Positions 15,751 to 23,623 of a stretch of DNA of 26,797 nt are shown here, piece by piece. The position numbers were made by a program, and so were the translations under genes. The stretch is taken from contig CAYUIQ010000116.1 in the NCBI GenBank assembly GCA_964444795.1, positions 1-26,797 of the forward strand. The letters run 5' to 3'. The notes beneath the pieces were generated by a model. The model saw nothing but the letters and a program-made list of their open reading frames with translations, had not been told where the DNA came from and made no database searches. The stretch comes from JABMRP01 sp964444795. Lineage in GTDB: Bacteria; Planctomycetota; Planctomycetia; Pirellulales; Thermoguttaceae. Position 1 is the first letter of the stretch; each line of letters opens with the position of its first letter.

Positions 15751-15756
15751 TACAAT
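15751..15756 (+). promoter_or_regulatory. possible -10 box for the broken plus-strand ORF
   Basis: TACAAT follows a TTGTGC-like -35 at 15730-15735 with a short 15-base spacer. It faces the ORF at 15866. The rest of 15620-15865 shows nothing else that I can assign. Confidence 0.25.
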
Positions 15757-15865
15757 ATGGTTGGGTCCCGCTGATAAGCTCCGCAGACTCGGGGTAGATC
15801 AATCGCCAAATCTACGTTTCTCGGAGATCCCCTGATCTTTCAGAATGAATGGAAAGCAGCTCACC

Positions 15866-16206
15866 ATGCGTGACGCCACATTTCCACAGCCGGTGAGCGC
15901 AGTTGTTGGAACGCTTGCGGATCTTCTCCGGCATCAAGGGCGGGCGGAGGTTGTCGAGTTGCTCGAAAGTGCATACGCATACTTCGACGAGACCGAATGC
16001 GACAACTGGAACGGCGGCACCTATACGTGGGCACTACGTCTCGAAGTTCCCGTGCATATCCTCGCTTCTGTTGAACCGCGTCTTTCGAGCATCGAAGTGA
16101 CCACTTCGCCGATGACGGCGGGGGCGTGGCCGGCGCGATTTACGACATGTTTGGCACGCCACCAGCAACAAAACCCAGCGAGATCGACGATGGTATTCCG
16201 TTCTGA
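15866..16206 (+). pseudogene. frame-broken ORF with defence-type N-terminal domain
   Basis: The first 75 or so residues from the ATG at 15866 (weak GGAAAG site upstream) look genuinely coding: LADLLRHQGRAEVVELLESA, then a CDNWNGGTYTWALRLEVP block and SVEPRLSSIE. From memory this block resembles the N-terminal domain found ahead of TIR or other effector domains in some AbiJ-like defence proteins, but I cannot confirm that. Between about 16075 and 16110 the coding signal moves to another frame, which reads DDGGGVAGAIYDMFG and ends EIDDGIPF then TGA at 16204-16206. The original frame instead becomes Arg/Ser-rich and runs to 16309. An indel or internal deletion, with loss of any effector domain, is the simplest explanation. 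Confidence 0.45.
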
Positions 16207-16224
16207 GTTGTCAATAAACTCTGG

Positions 16225-16238
16225 GGTGTCCCCGGAAT
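16225..16238 (+). repeat. left GGTGTCC-type motif
   Basis: GGTGTCCCCGGAAT lies between the broken ORF and the stop of the RTX gene. A 13-of-14 match in the opposite orientation is found at 18888-18901, and a 12-base identical core (GGTGTCCCCGGA) at 18703-18714. Confidence 0.5.
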
Positions 16239-16294
16239 ACCGTGTAAACTCCAGCGTGTGTCGAAACGTGGCTTGCTCGTTCGTTGCCCCGCGA

Positions 16295-18643
16295 CTAGGT
16301 CGGTTTTGACCCCGGCTTGACGCGGTCCGTGTCGAAGAAGAGGAACCAATCTGCCGCGGAAGCCCCGAAAAGCCAGTCCTCTTGTTCGTCGTCGAACACC
16401 GTGTCGCCCTTGCGGAGAACGAACGAGCCGTTCAGTCCGCCGCCGTCTCGGAGATTCTCGATACGCTCGTGGATTGGTCGGGCTGCCATCCACTCGGCGA
16501 GAATGGCCAGGAGGGCCTCGTCGCTGGTGTCGTGGCTGGTCGCGCCGCCAATCAGGAGGTCCTCTCCGGCCGACCCGAAGAGAACGTCTGTTCCCAGTCC
16601 TCCGATCAACAGATCACGGCCCAAGCTGCCGTAGAGCCGGTCGCTGCCGGCGTGGCCGGCGAGAACGTCGTCGCCGAGGTGTCCGTGGAGCAGATCATTT
16701 CCGAGACCGGCCAGCAGGAGGTCGTCACCCCGATAACCGAAGAGGCGGTCGTCTCCGTCGCCCCCGTCGAGGCGGTCGTTGCCCGAGAATCCGTAGAGCC
16801 CGTCGTTGCCGTCGGCGCCGTAGAGCTCGTCGTTGCCGCTGCCGCCGTGGATGACGTCGTCGCCGGCTCCGGCGTAGACCACGGCATCCCGGGTGACACT
16901 GGAGAGCAAATGCACGGTGTCATCTCCGGGGCCGGCGAAAACGTAGATGTGTCCGTCGGCGGTGGGATGGAAGACACCGGTGAATTTCCCGGCGGCAGTC
17001 GTCTTGCCGTCCAAAGCAACTGCAGCCAACTCGGGCTGGGGCTCCAAGGCGTCGGAACGGATTGTCACCCGCACGGCCCCGCTTTTCAGCGGCCTCAGAT
17101 CGATCCTGTCCGCATCGCTCGTTCCGCCCACGAACAGCGCGTTCTCCCCCGGCGCCATCGGGTCGGGCAGTACGGCGGCATTGGTGATCGTCACGCCCTT
17201 GTTGGTTTGGTCAAACCCGAGATCGTCGTCATCGACCCTCACCCTGGGCTTCTTGTTTCCCGCGGTGATGTACGCGTGGCTCGCCTCGGCGGTCCCCTCG
17301 ACCACTTTCACTTCCTCCAGCGGCGAGCCGTCTCTCCAGTCGAACGTGGCCGTCAGAACGTCCAAGGTGCCGGCGTCCGTGACGTTGACGGTGAAATCCA
17401 AGTCCTGAAACGGGACACCCGTGTCGGGGCCCAAGAAGTCGACGATCTCGGGACGCCTGTTCCTGACCAGCGTCTCGACGTCGCCCGCGTCCTGGTCGCC
17501 TTCGTCGTCCCGGAGGATGACGTCAATCGCGTACAGGTCATGAAGGGTACCGTTTCCGGGCGAAGGACCGTCGTCGAGGTAGCGATGGGCCACCGCGAAG
17601 ACACGATCGCCTTGGGGCAAGACCACAACCTGATCGGAACCGTCCGCCCAGTCGATCAGGAGCGTGTGGACGTCGCCCGTGCCCGGATCGGTGAAAGTCC
17701 CCGTAAGCGTGACCACTTCGTTCTCCCAGATGGCGGGCGTGACCGCCAGATCGGTGAACTCCGGCGCGACGTTGTTGACCCCGAGATCGAACTCGACCTC
17801 GCTCCACAGGCCGCCGTCGTCGGTAGCCCGAATCGTTACCACTTGGCTCTCGATCGGACCGTCGGTGGTATCGAACGCCCAGCCCCAGGCGCCGCCGCCG
17901 TTGTCGACCACCAGGCCGACCGTAGCCGACAACACCACGGGATCGCCGTTGGGATCGGAGAACGTGCCCGAGTTGACGGCCATGTCCCCTTCGTCGACCA
18001 CCACCGGGTCGTTGTCCACCGCGATGTCCGGCGGCAAGAGTTCTCCGTGGTTCATGACGTCGACCATCCCGGCCAGTCCCCAAACCTCGAATGTAAAACC
18101 TTCGTGCTGGTGGAAGGTCGTGACGTCGATCCGGTTCCAGCCCTGCTCCAACTCCAGCGATGCCGACAGTTGCTGCGGCAGGTCAAGATTGCCGGGGTCG
18201 TCATCGATATTCAGAAAGGCCCACGCCCCGCAACCGCCGCCGCCTGTGAGTGTGATTGCCCTGGCTTCGGCAACGTAGACGTGCGTCCAGATATGGACCT
18301 GGTGGTCCTTGGCATAACCGCGTACGAAGCTGCCGTCGCTGGTGCCGTCGGTCGTGGTCCCACCCCACGGTATATCGTAGGACCATTCCCCCACCCAGCG
18401 ACCGACGCCGTCGTCGTGATCGGTGCGCCACGGTCGCACCCAAGGTCCGCAATCGTGGAATCGGTCGTCTGCGTTTTCGCGGTGGTTCCAGAGGTTATCC
18501 CCCGAACCGTTGGACAACAGCAACCGGCCCTCCAGCGGTTCGACGGACAAAAGGCGAGCACTCAGACCGGGTCGCCGGCCCCGTTTCTTGCGAGTGCCGG
18601 TAGGAGAGTAACGACCAAACAAACCTTGCAGTGCAAATCTCAT
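16295..18643 (-). CDS. extracellular LEPR-xLL-type protein with RTX calcium-binding repeats
   Basis: The 782-residue protein starts at 18643 behind AAGGGGGA. The N-terminus is basic and carries SVEPLEGRLLLS at 33-44, the planctomycete LEPR-xLL-type export or sorting motif found on giant surface proteins. A beta-rich N-terminal domain follows (residues about 45-200) and then PKD/cadherin-like repeats rich in D-N-D-P and FTDPG turns (210-490). Residues about 586-705 are a run of glycine/aspartate nonapeptides (GGSGNDELYG, GGDGDDRLFG and similar), a hemolysin-type calcium-binding beta roll. The end has no membrane anchor. It probably is a surface or secreted adhesin-like or matrix protein. RTX repeats fold on meeting external calcium. 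The long frame on the opposite strand is a composition artefact. Confidence 0.8.
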   Translation of the reverse strand: MRFALQGLFGRYSPTGTRKKRGRRPGLSARLLSVEPLEGRLLLSNGSGDNLWNHRENADDRFHDCGPWVRPWRTDHDDGVGRWVGEWSYDIPWGGTTTDGTSDGSFVRGYAKDHQVHIWTHVYVAEARAITLTGGGGCGAWAFLNIDDDPGNLDLPQQLSASLELEQGWNRIDVTTFHQHEGFTFEVWGLAGMVDVMNHGELLPPDIAVDNDPVVVDEGDMAVNSGTFSDPNGDPVVLSATVGLVVDNGGGAWGWAFDTTDGPIESQVVTIRATDDGGLWSEVEFDLGVNNVAPEFTDLAVTPAIWENEVVTLTGTFTDPGTGDVHTLLIDWADGSDQVVVLPQGDRVFAVAHRYLDDGPSPGNGTLHDLYAIDVILRDDEGDQDAGDVETLVRNRRPEIVDFLGPDTGVPFQDLDFTVNVTDAGTLDVLTATFDWRDGSPLEEVKVVEGTAEASHAYITAGNKKPRVRVDDDDLGFDQTNKGVTITNAAVLPDPMAPGENALFVGGTSDADRIDLRPLKSGAVRVTIRSDALEPQPELAAVALDGKTTAAGKFTGVFHPTADGHIYVFAGPGDDTVHLLSSVTRDAVVYAGAGDDVIHGGSGNDELYGADGNDGLYGFSGNDRLDGGDGDDRLFGYRGDDLLLAGLGNDLLHGHLGDDVLAGHAGSDRLYGSLGRDLLIGGLGTDVLFGSAGEDLLIGGATSHDTSDEALLAILAEWMAARPIHERIENLRDGGGLNGSFVLRKGDTVFDDEQEDWLFGASAADWFLFFDTDRVKPGSKPT

Positions 18644-18714
18644 CGCTTGATCCCCCTTGCCAAAGCAACCTGAAACCGGAATGTGATTTGGAAAACTAGC
18701 CTGGTGTCCCCGGA

Positions 18715-18834
18715 CTAACTCCCGAACAACTGGGGATTATCCGTCTCAAAGACCCCAACATAGCCGTGCCGCTTGGCGAGACAACCGGCAGAGGTGGAAT
18801 CTGGGGAACAACTCCGCTGCGGGGTGACAGACAT
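18715..18834 (-). CDS. possible 39-residue ORF or gene remnant
   Basis: Reading minus from ATG 18834-18832, the frame ends in LAKRHGYVGVFETDNPQLFG then S and TAG. The second half looks protein-like, the first half (Ser/Cys/Pro-rich) less so. It may be the C-terminal remnant of a lost gene. The stop abuts the motif TCCGGGGACACC. No function can be proposed. Confidence 0.18.
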   Translation of the reverse strand: MSVTPQRSCSPDSTSAGCLAKRHGYVGVFETDNPQLFGS

Positions 18835-18887
18835 ATGTCACCGATCGCCCGTCGAGTGGGGGGGTGCAGACAGAGGGAGCGTGGCGA

Positions 18888-18901
18888 ATTCCGTGGACAC
18901 C
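18888..18901 (-). repeat. right GGTGTCC-type motif
   Basis: Read on the minus strand this is GGTGTCCACGGAAT, an inverted near-copy of 16225-16238. Together they bracket the RTX gene with both motifs reading inward, like short terminal inverted repeats. Confidence 0.45.
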
Positions 18902-19040
18902 CTACTAGTTTCTTGTGCCGGTCATGGCGTTCTTGCGATAGGTTTCGGGGATGGCAAAAGAACGCGAGGGTGGTGGTATCAGGGTGTACGCACTATGTGA
19001 TGCGGCGGAGAACCGTCGGCAGGAGCCCCTTTCTCCCTCC

Positions 19041-21416
19041 CTACTCCACCTTCCACTGCAAAACACCCCCCGAAAACTCGGGCTTCAAATCGACTTCGAT
19101 CCGTAGGGCGGTTGTCTCAACGGCGTCGAACGTGACGCGGTTGGGCTTGTCGAGGGCGGTGCCGAAGGCCGAGGCGCCTTCGACGGGTTTCCACCCGTCG
19201 CCGGCTTTGTAGAGCAACCGCCATGACTTGGGAACCCGGCACTTGCCCGGCTTGCGTTCGTCGTCGAACCAGTAGACTTCCATGGCGGAGACCTTTCGGG
19301 CCGACTCGAACTCGTATTGCACCCATTCGGTGGTGCCGAGGTGATCCCACCAGGTGAGGCGGGGGATGTCGTGATCGTTCGAGCTCTTGGGTTCGGCCAG
19401 ATTGTTCAGCGCGGCGGGCGTGTCGTGGGCCCAGCAGTGAGAGGTGGTGACGGTGCTGGTTTCGGCGATGGAAAGGGGTATGGACGGGCCGAGGGTCGTC
19501 GGGTCCAGGGGACGGTAAAGTGCGTCTTTCCAGGCCGGGTCGTCGGTGCCGGCGTCGCGTGCCTTGCCGTCTTGGCGCACCCAGACGATCATCTCGCCCG
19601 GCTGGCGATGGTCCCAGGCGTGATAGGGTACGGCGGTGATCTTGCGGCCGTCGCGCGCCGTTGCGGTGATCACCGTAACGCCTCCGAGCAGGTCGTCGCG
19701 GTGTTCGGCGGTGAGTTGCGGGTCGTGGGGCAGCATGATGTTGCTCACCCGGCCGTCGTTGTCGACCGCCTCGAAACAGTAGACGACCGGACCTCGCTGC
19801 AGTGCCACGCGCCCGGCGTCGGCGGTCACGGCCGGATGGGCCTCGATGCGGCGAATGGGCATCGGCAGATCCAACTCGACGACGTCGCCCGATTTCCACG
19901 GGCGGCGGATTGGTGCGTAACCCTTTTCTAATGCGACCCGATCGAACGGCTTGCCGTTGACGGCGATCGTTGCCCCTTCACACCAGCCGGGCACGCGCAG
20001 CCGCAGGTCGAACTCGGCCGGCTCCGCCAGATCGACGGTCAGCCGAACTCTGCCGTCCCACGGATACCGGGTTTGCTGGGTCAACGCGACCTTCGTGTTC
20101 TTCACCGCCATCTCGCCCGTGCCGGCCACGTAAAGATTGACGCAAAGTCCGTCGTCACGGGTGGCGTAGACATATCCGGGCACCGAGGGAACGAACCGCA
20201 CCACGTTGCTCGGGCAGCAGGCGCACCCGAAGAACGGCTGCCGATGATGCCGGCCGCTGCTGGCCAGCGGGTTGACGTAGAAGAATTTCTCGCCCGACAG
20301 ATCGATCCCCGACAGCGCGCCGTTGTAGATGACGCGTTCGAGCACGTCGGCGTACTGGGCGTCGCCGTGCATCAGGTTCAACCGGTGTGCCCAGAGGGCC
20401 AGGCCGATGGCCGCGCACGTTTCGGCGTAGGCCGAGTCGTTGGGTAGTTCGTGAGCGGCGCCGAACGATTCGCCCGAGTGCCGGGCACCGATGCCGCCGG
20501 TGATGTACATCTTGCGCCGCACGACGTCGCCCCAGAGCCGGTCCATGGCGGCGATGTATCCTTTGTCGCCCGTGTAGGCGGCCACGTCGGCCACGCCAGC
20601 GTAGAGATACATCGCCCGAACGGCATGGCCGACGATTTCGCTCTGCTGGCGCACCGGCTTGTGGTCCTGGCAGTAGTCGCCGTAGATCGGGCGTTTCGAC
20701 TCGTCGCCACGAATGTCGACGAAGAACTTGGCCAGATTCAGGTATTTTTCCTCGCCGGTCACCTGATAGAGCTTGACCAGGGCCAGTTCGATCTCCTCGT
20801 GGCCGGGCACGTCGTGACGCTTGCCGGGACCGAAGAGTTCGTCGATCCGGTCGGCAAACCGCAAGGCGACGTCGAGAAACGTACGCTTGCCGGTTGCCCG
20901 ATAGTGGGCCACGGCGCCCTCGAACATGTGCCCCGCGCAGTACAACTCGTGGCGCACGCGGCAGTTGGTCCACTTCTTATCGGGTTCGACCAGGGTGTAA
21001 TAGGAATTGAGATACCCGTTGGGCTGTTGCGCCGAGGCGATCTTGGCGATCACGTCGTCGACCATCTTCTCCAGCGCGGGATCCGGCCGATCGGCCAGCG
21101 AGTAGGCGGCCCCCTCGAGCACCTTGTAGACGTCGGAGTCGTTGAAGTAGATGCCCTCGAACTTCCCATCGATCAGCCCGCCGGCCTTGGCGAAATTGGC
21201 AAAGCGGCCGGTCCGCTCACACCACTTGAAGTTGTGGGGCAGCGATTTCTCGCGGTTGGTGCGAATCCGCGGTGCCCAGAAGCCGTCGGTGATCTTCACC
21301 GCGGTGAAGGGGACAGCCGTGAGTTGGCGATGCTTCGGGCCCTCGCCGGCCGAGGCGACGTGGGGGATCGCGAGGGTCGTGCCGACGATTAGCAGGAGCG
21401 CGGTCATACACTTCAT
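19041..21416 (-). CDS. secreted GH127/DUF1680 beta-L-arabinofuranosidase-like enzyme
   Basis: The 791-residue enzyme starts at 21416 with an ideal GGAGG site eight bases upstream. A signal peptide (MKCMTALLLIVGTTLAIPHVASA) sends it out of the cytoplasm. The (alpha/alpha)6 barrel of the DUF1680 family covers about residues 35-480, with the zinc-thiolate active site readable as E332-T-C334 in YAETCAAIG and C398-A-C400-C401 in FGCACCPSN. In characterised GH127 enzymes the first Cys of the Cys-Cys pair is the nucleophile, with zinc held by Glu and Cys ligands. Two beta domains follow (about 480-620), and the last 130 or so residues resemble an F5/8-type carbohydrate-binding module (VTTSHCWAHDTPAALNNL through ALRIEVDLKPEF). 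It would release L-arabinofuranose from plant or algal glycans. GH146 is an alternative within the same Pfam family. Confidence 0.88.
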   Translation of the reverse strand: MKCMTALLLIVGTTLAIPHVASAGEGPKHRQLTAVPFTAVKITDGFWAPRIRTNREKSLPHNFKWCERTGRFANFAKAGGLIDGKFEGIYFNDSDVYKVLEGAAYSLADRPDPALEKMVDDVIAKIASAQQPNGYLNSYYTLVEPDKKWTNCRVRHELYCAGHMFEGAVAHYRATGKRTFLDVALRFADRIDELFGPGKRHDVPGHEEIELALVKLYQVTGEEKYLNLAKFFVDIRGDESKRPIYGDYCQDHKPVRQQSEIVGHAVRAMYLYAGVADVAAYTGDKGYIAAMDRLWGDVVRRKMYITGGIGARHSGESFGAAHELPNDSAYAETCAAIGLALWAHRLNLMHGDAQYADVLERVIYNGALSGIDLSGEKFFYVNPLASSGRHHRQPFFGCACCPSNVVRFVPSVPGYVYATRDDGLCVNLYVAGTGEMAVKNTKVALTQQTRYPWDGRVRLTVDLAEPAEFDLRLRVPGWCEGATIAVNGKPFDRVALEKGYAPIRRPWKSGDVVELDLPMPIRRIEAHPAVTADAGRVALQRGPVVYCFEAVDNDGRVSNIMLPHDPQLTAEHRDDLLGGVTVITATARDGRKITAVPYHAWDHRQPGEMIVWVRQDGKARDAGTDDPAWKDALYRPLDPTTLGPSIPLSIAETSTVTTSHCWAHDTPAALNNLAEPKSSNDHDIPRLTWWDHLGTTEWVQYEFESARKVSAMEVYWFDDERKPGKCRVPKSWRLLYKAGDGWKPVEGASAFGTALDKPNRVTFDAVETTALRIEVDLKPEFSGGVLQWKVE

Positions 21417-21465
21417 TTGAGCAACCTCCGGTAAGAAATTGACCTAAGGATCAGCGCAGAAATAA

Positions 21466-21512
21466 GTGGGGCACGATTCCATCGTGCCAGGCACGTTGGA
21501 AACGTGCCCCAC
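21466..21512. repeat. double-hairpin palindromic repeat element
   Basis: GGCACGAT-TCC-ATCGTGCC (21470-21488) and GGCACGTT-GGA-AACGTGCC (21490-21508) are two perfect 8-bp hairpins one base apart. The outer ends GTGGGGCACG (21466-21475) and CGTGCCCCAC (21503-21512) are also exact reverse complements, so the element can fold as two small hairpins or one long one. It lies in the gap between the GH127 gene and a small gene and looks like a REP-type dispersed element. Confidence 0.75.
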
Positions 21513-21535
21513 GGTACTTGGGAAACGCTCAACGG

Positions 21536-21796
21536 CTACTTCTTATTGAGCAACTCCTCCAGCAAACTAGCCACCAGCGCGGGGTTATCGCTCTGCAACA
21601 GGCGCTTGATGCGGGCGGGTGGTATCTCCAGTTTTTCCAGCGTGGTGGTGACCCGTTTCCAGATGCGCACGCGGGCCTTACCCTCGGCCAGATACAAGTC
21701 GGTGACCAGTTCGCCCAGCCGCTGGACCAAGATGGCCCCCTGGTTCTTATAGTAATTACGAATGATGCCGTCTTGGTATTTCGATCGTTTGGCCAT
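21536..21796 (-). CDS. small conserved-looking planctomycete protein, function unknown
   Basis: The 86-residue product is read from the ATG at 21796-21794. An open extension to 21865 is unlikely because it overlaps the divergent murJ leader. The protein is basic, soluble and all-helical by eye: MAKRSKYQDGIIRNYYKNQG, then LVQRLGELVTDLYLAEGKAR, WKRVTTTLEKL and a final NPALVASLLEELLNKK. The regular hydrophobic spacing and good codon use argue that it is real. I remember similar small proteins next to housekeeping genes in planctomycetes but no function. It shares a 110-base divergent intergenic region with murJ. Confidence 0.7.
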   Translation of the reverse strand: MAKRSKYQDGIIRNYYKNQGAILVQRLGELVTDLYLAEGKARVRIWKRVTTTLEKLEIPPARIKRLLQSDNPALVASLLEELLNKK

Positions 21797-21906
21797 CGGT
21801 GAGTCTCTTTCGCGGGTAGGGTTGTTTAGCAGCCCCATCTTACGGATTTTCGTCGCCGATGCCACCCGCCCTTCCCACCGGGGGAGCTAGCCTCTACCAT
21901 GGCCCC

Positions 21907-23517
21907 ATGAACGGGCCGAAACGACATCCGCTGATCTCCGGCGCTCGCATCACCAGCCTGGGGACGCTGGCCAGCCGGGTGTTGGGAATGGCTCGCGACA
22001 TGGTCACCGCCGGCCTGCTGGGTATGTCGAGTGGGGGGGTCATGGACGCCTTCGTGGTGGCCTTCCGCATCCCCAACCTCTTCCGCCGGCTCTTCGGCGA
22101 AGGCGCGCTGACGGCCAGCTATCTGCCCGTGGTGACCGAACAGCTCGAAAAGGACCGGGCCACCGCCTGGCAAATGGTCAGCGTGACGCTCACCTGGCTG
22201 GCCGTCGTGCTGGTTGTGTTGGTCGTCGCGGCCGAAGCCGTGTGTGGCCTGCTTTGGTTGGTTTGGGGCGATGTGCCGGGCATGGCGCTGTTGCTGGGCC
22301 TCTCGGCCGTGATCATCCCCTACACGCTGTTCATTTGCCTTACCGCCCAACTTGCCGCCACGCTACACGCCCTGTCGCATTTCAGCGTGCCGGCGCTTGC
22401 GCCCGCGGTGCTGAACATCTGCTGGCTACTGGCCGCCTGGCTGGTGGCGCCTCGTTTCGCCGGCGACCCACAGGCCCAGGCTTACGTCTTGGCCGCGTCG
22501 ATCCTGGTGGCTGGTGTGTTGCAGTTGGGCGTGCAACTGCCCGTGTTGCGACGGCTCGGGTTTCGCTTCGACTATCATTGGGCGGCCGCTCGTGAGCCGG
22601 TCGTGCGGGTCGTGCGCGCCATGGGGCCGATGGTGTTGGGGCTGGCCGTTACGCAGATCAACACGCTGGCCGACAGCCTCATCGCCTGGGGACTCACCGC
22701 CCGCGACGGCCAATCCGCAGGGATCGCCTGGCTGGGCGGTGTGCGTTATCCCTTGGAACAGGGAGCGGCGGCGGCCATCTATTTCGGCGAACGGCTTTAC
22801 CAATTTCCGCTGGGAATCCTCGGGCTGGCCGTGGCCACGGCCATCTTTCCGCTGTTGAGTCGGCATGCGGCGCGTGGCGACCGAAGGCGGTTGGGAGCCG
22901 ATCTGACGTTGGGGTTGCGGCTGGTCGCGTTCCTGAGCATCCCGGCCGCCGCGGGGCTGATCATGCTGGCCGAACCGCTGGCCCGATTGCTCTTCCAGCG
23001 CGGCCAATTCACCGCCGAGGACACGGCCCGCGCGGCTCGGATGATCGCCTGGTATGCGACCGGCGTCTGGGCTTACTGCGCGCTGCCGGTCGTGGTGCGT
23101 GGCTATTACGCGCTGGGCGATCGGACGACGCCCATCCGCATTGGGGTGGGCGTGGTGCTGTTAAATCTCACGCTCAACCTAACATTGATCTGGCCGATGG
23201 CCGAGAAGGGACTGGCCGTTTCCACTTCGATCGCCGCCGGTGTGCAAGTCTGTTTCTTGCTGGCCATCTTCTCCCGCCGCAAGACGTCGCTGGGCTGGCA
23301 CGATCTGGTCGTCACGACCGCCCGCACCCTGGTCGCCACCGCGGTGATGGCCGCCGCCGGCTACGCCACGCTGAGCCTGATCGGCGGGGCCGACCACCTG
23401 CTCGGGCAACTCTGCCGCGTGCTGATTCCCTTGGGGGTAAGTCTGGCGGTGTTCTTCGCCGTAAGCCATCTTCTCGGCAGCCGCGAAGCGAGCCTGCTAC
23501 TGGGGCGGCGGCGTTAG
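21907..23517 (+). CDS. murJ: MurJ lipid II flippase
   Basis: The 536-residue protein is a MATE-like, 14-helix membrane protein of the MurJ/MviN family. The N-terminus ISGARITSLGTLASRVLGMA and the block MDAFVVAFRIPNLFRRLFGE with GALTASYLPV are signature MurJ sequences, including the conserved arginines of the central cavity. YQFPLGILGLAVATAIFPLLSRHA and ARMIAWYATGVWAYC follow as expected. It moves lipid II across the cytoplasmic membrane for peptidoglycan synthesis, which is consistent with the planctomycete cell wall. The start at 21907 has no good ribosome binding site (GGGGGAG lies 20 bases away). An upstream in-frame ATG at 21859 is possible but gives a non-MurJ-like extension. It converges with nfo across a long palindrome. 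Confidence 0.93.
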   Translation: MNGPKRHPLISGARITSLGTLASRVLGMARDMVTAGLLGMSSGGVMDAFVVAFRIPNLFRRLFGEGALTASYLPVVTEQLEKDRATAWQMVSVTLTWLAVVLVVLVVAAEAVCGLLWLVWGDVPGMALLLGLSAVIIPYTLFICLTAQLAATLHALSHFSVPALAPAVLNICWLLAAWLVAPRFAGDPQAQAYVLAASILVAGVLQLGVQLPVLRRLGFRFDYHWAAAREPVVRVVRAMGPMVLGLAVTQINTLADSLIAWGLTARDGQSAGIAWLGGVRYPLEQGAAAAIYFGERLYQFPLGILGLAVATAIFPLLSRHAARGDRRRLGADLTLGLRLVAFLSIPAAAGLIMLAEPLARLLFQRGQFTAEDTARAARMIAWYATGVWAYCALPVVVRGYYALGDRTTPIRIGVGVVLLNLTLNLTLIWPMAEKGLAVSTSIAAGVQVCFLLAIFSRRKTSLGWHDLVVTTARTLVATAVMAAAGYATLSLIGGADHLLGQLCRVLIPLGVSLAVFFAVSHLLGSREASLLLGRRR

Positions 23518-23529
23518 GCTTGCTCGAAT

Positions 23530-23611
23530 GATCCGTACGATGGCCCTCCGAGGCCGTCGCTACGTTTGCCCCGCTTCTTTTCGACGGCCTCGGAGGGCCA
23601 TCGTACGGATC
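23530..23611. repeat. perfect 30-bp inverted repeat between murJ and nfo
   Basis: The arms 23530-23559 and 23582-23611 are exact reverse complements, 30 of 30 bases, around a 22-base loop. It starts 13 bases past the murJ stop and ends 12 bases before the nfo stop, so it fills the gap between two convergent genes. It could act as a bidirectional terminator, though there is no T run after either arm, or be a dispersed miniature element that settled in a safe convergent slot. Confidence 0.9.
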
Positions 23612-23623
23612 TCTCGGCAGAGC

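Larger units (their letters stand above)
18644..19040. other. 397-base gap with GGTGTCC motifs and no firm gene
   Basis: This stretch separates the RTX gene from the GH127 gene. It holds the ribosome binding site of the RTX gene, the GGTGTCC motifs at 18703-18714 and 18888-18901, and a possible 39-codon minus-strand ORF at 18715-18834. A GTAGGGTGTCCACGGAATTC stretch on the minus strand around 18884-18903 resembles the edge of a mobile-element remnant. The remaining frames give only Arg/Pro-rich, non-coding-like sequence. Confidence 0.5.

Noticed and set aside
16600..16900. Short regularly spaced repeats that could suggest a CRISPR array
   Set aside because: They are in-frame 27-base RTX codon repeats with varying sequence, not identical repeats with unique spacers.
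16382..18673. 763-codon open frame on the plus strand
   Set aside because: It lies fully antisense to the RTX gene and is a product of its Gly/Asp-rich repeats; the protein is a Val/Glu/Ala repeat without domains.
18766..19212. 148-codon plus-strand frame
   Set aside because: Overlaps the GH127 3' end and has a random Arg/Thr-rich composition.
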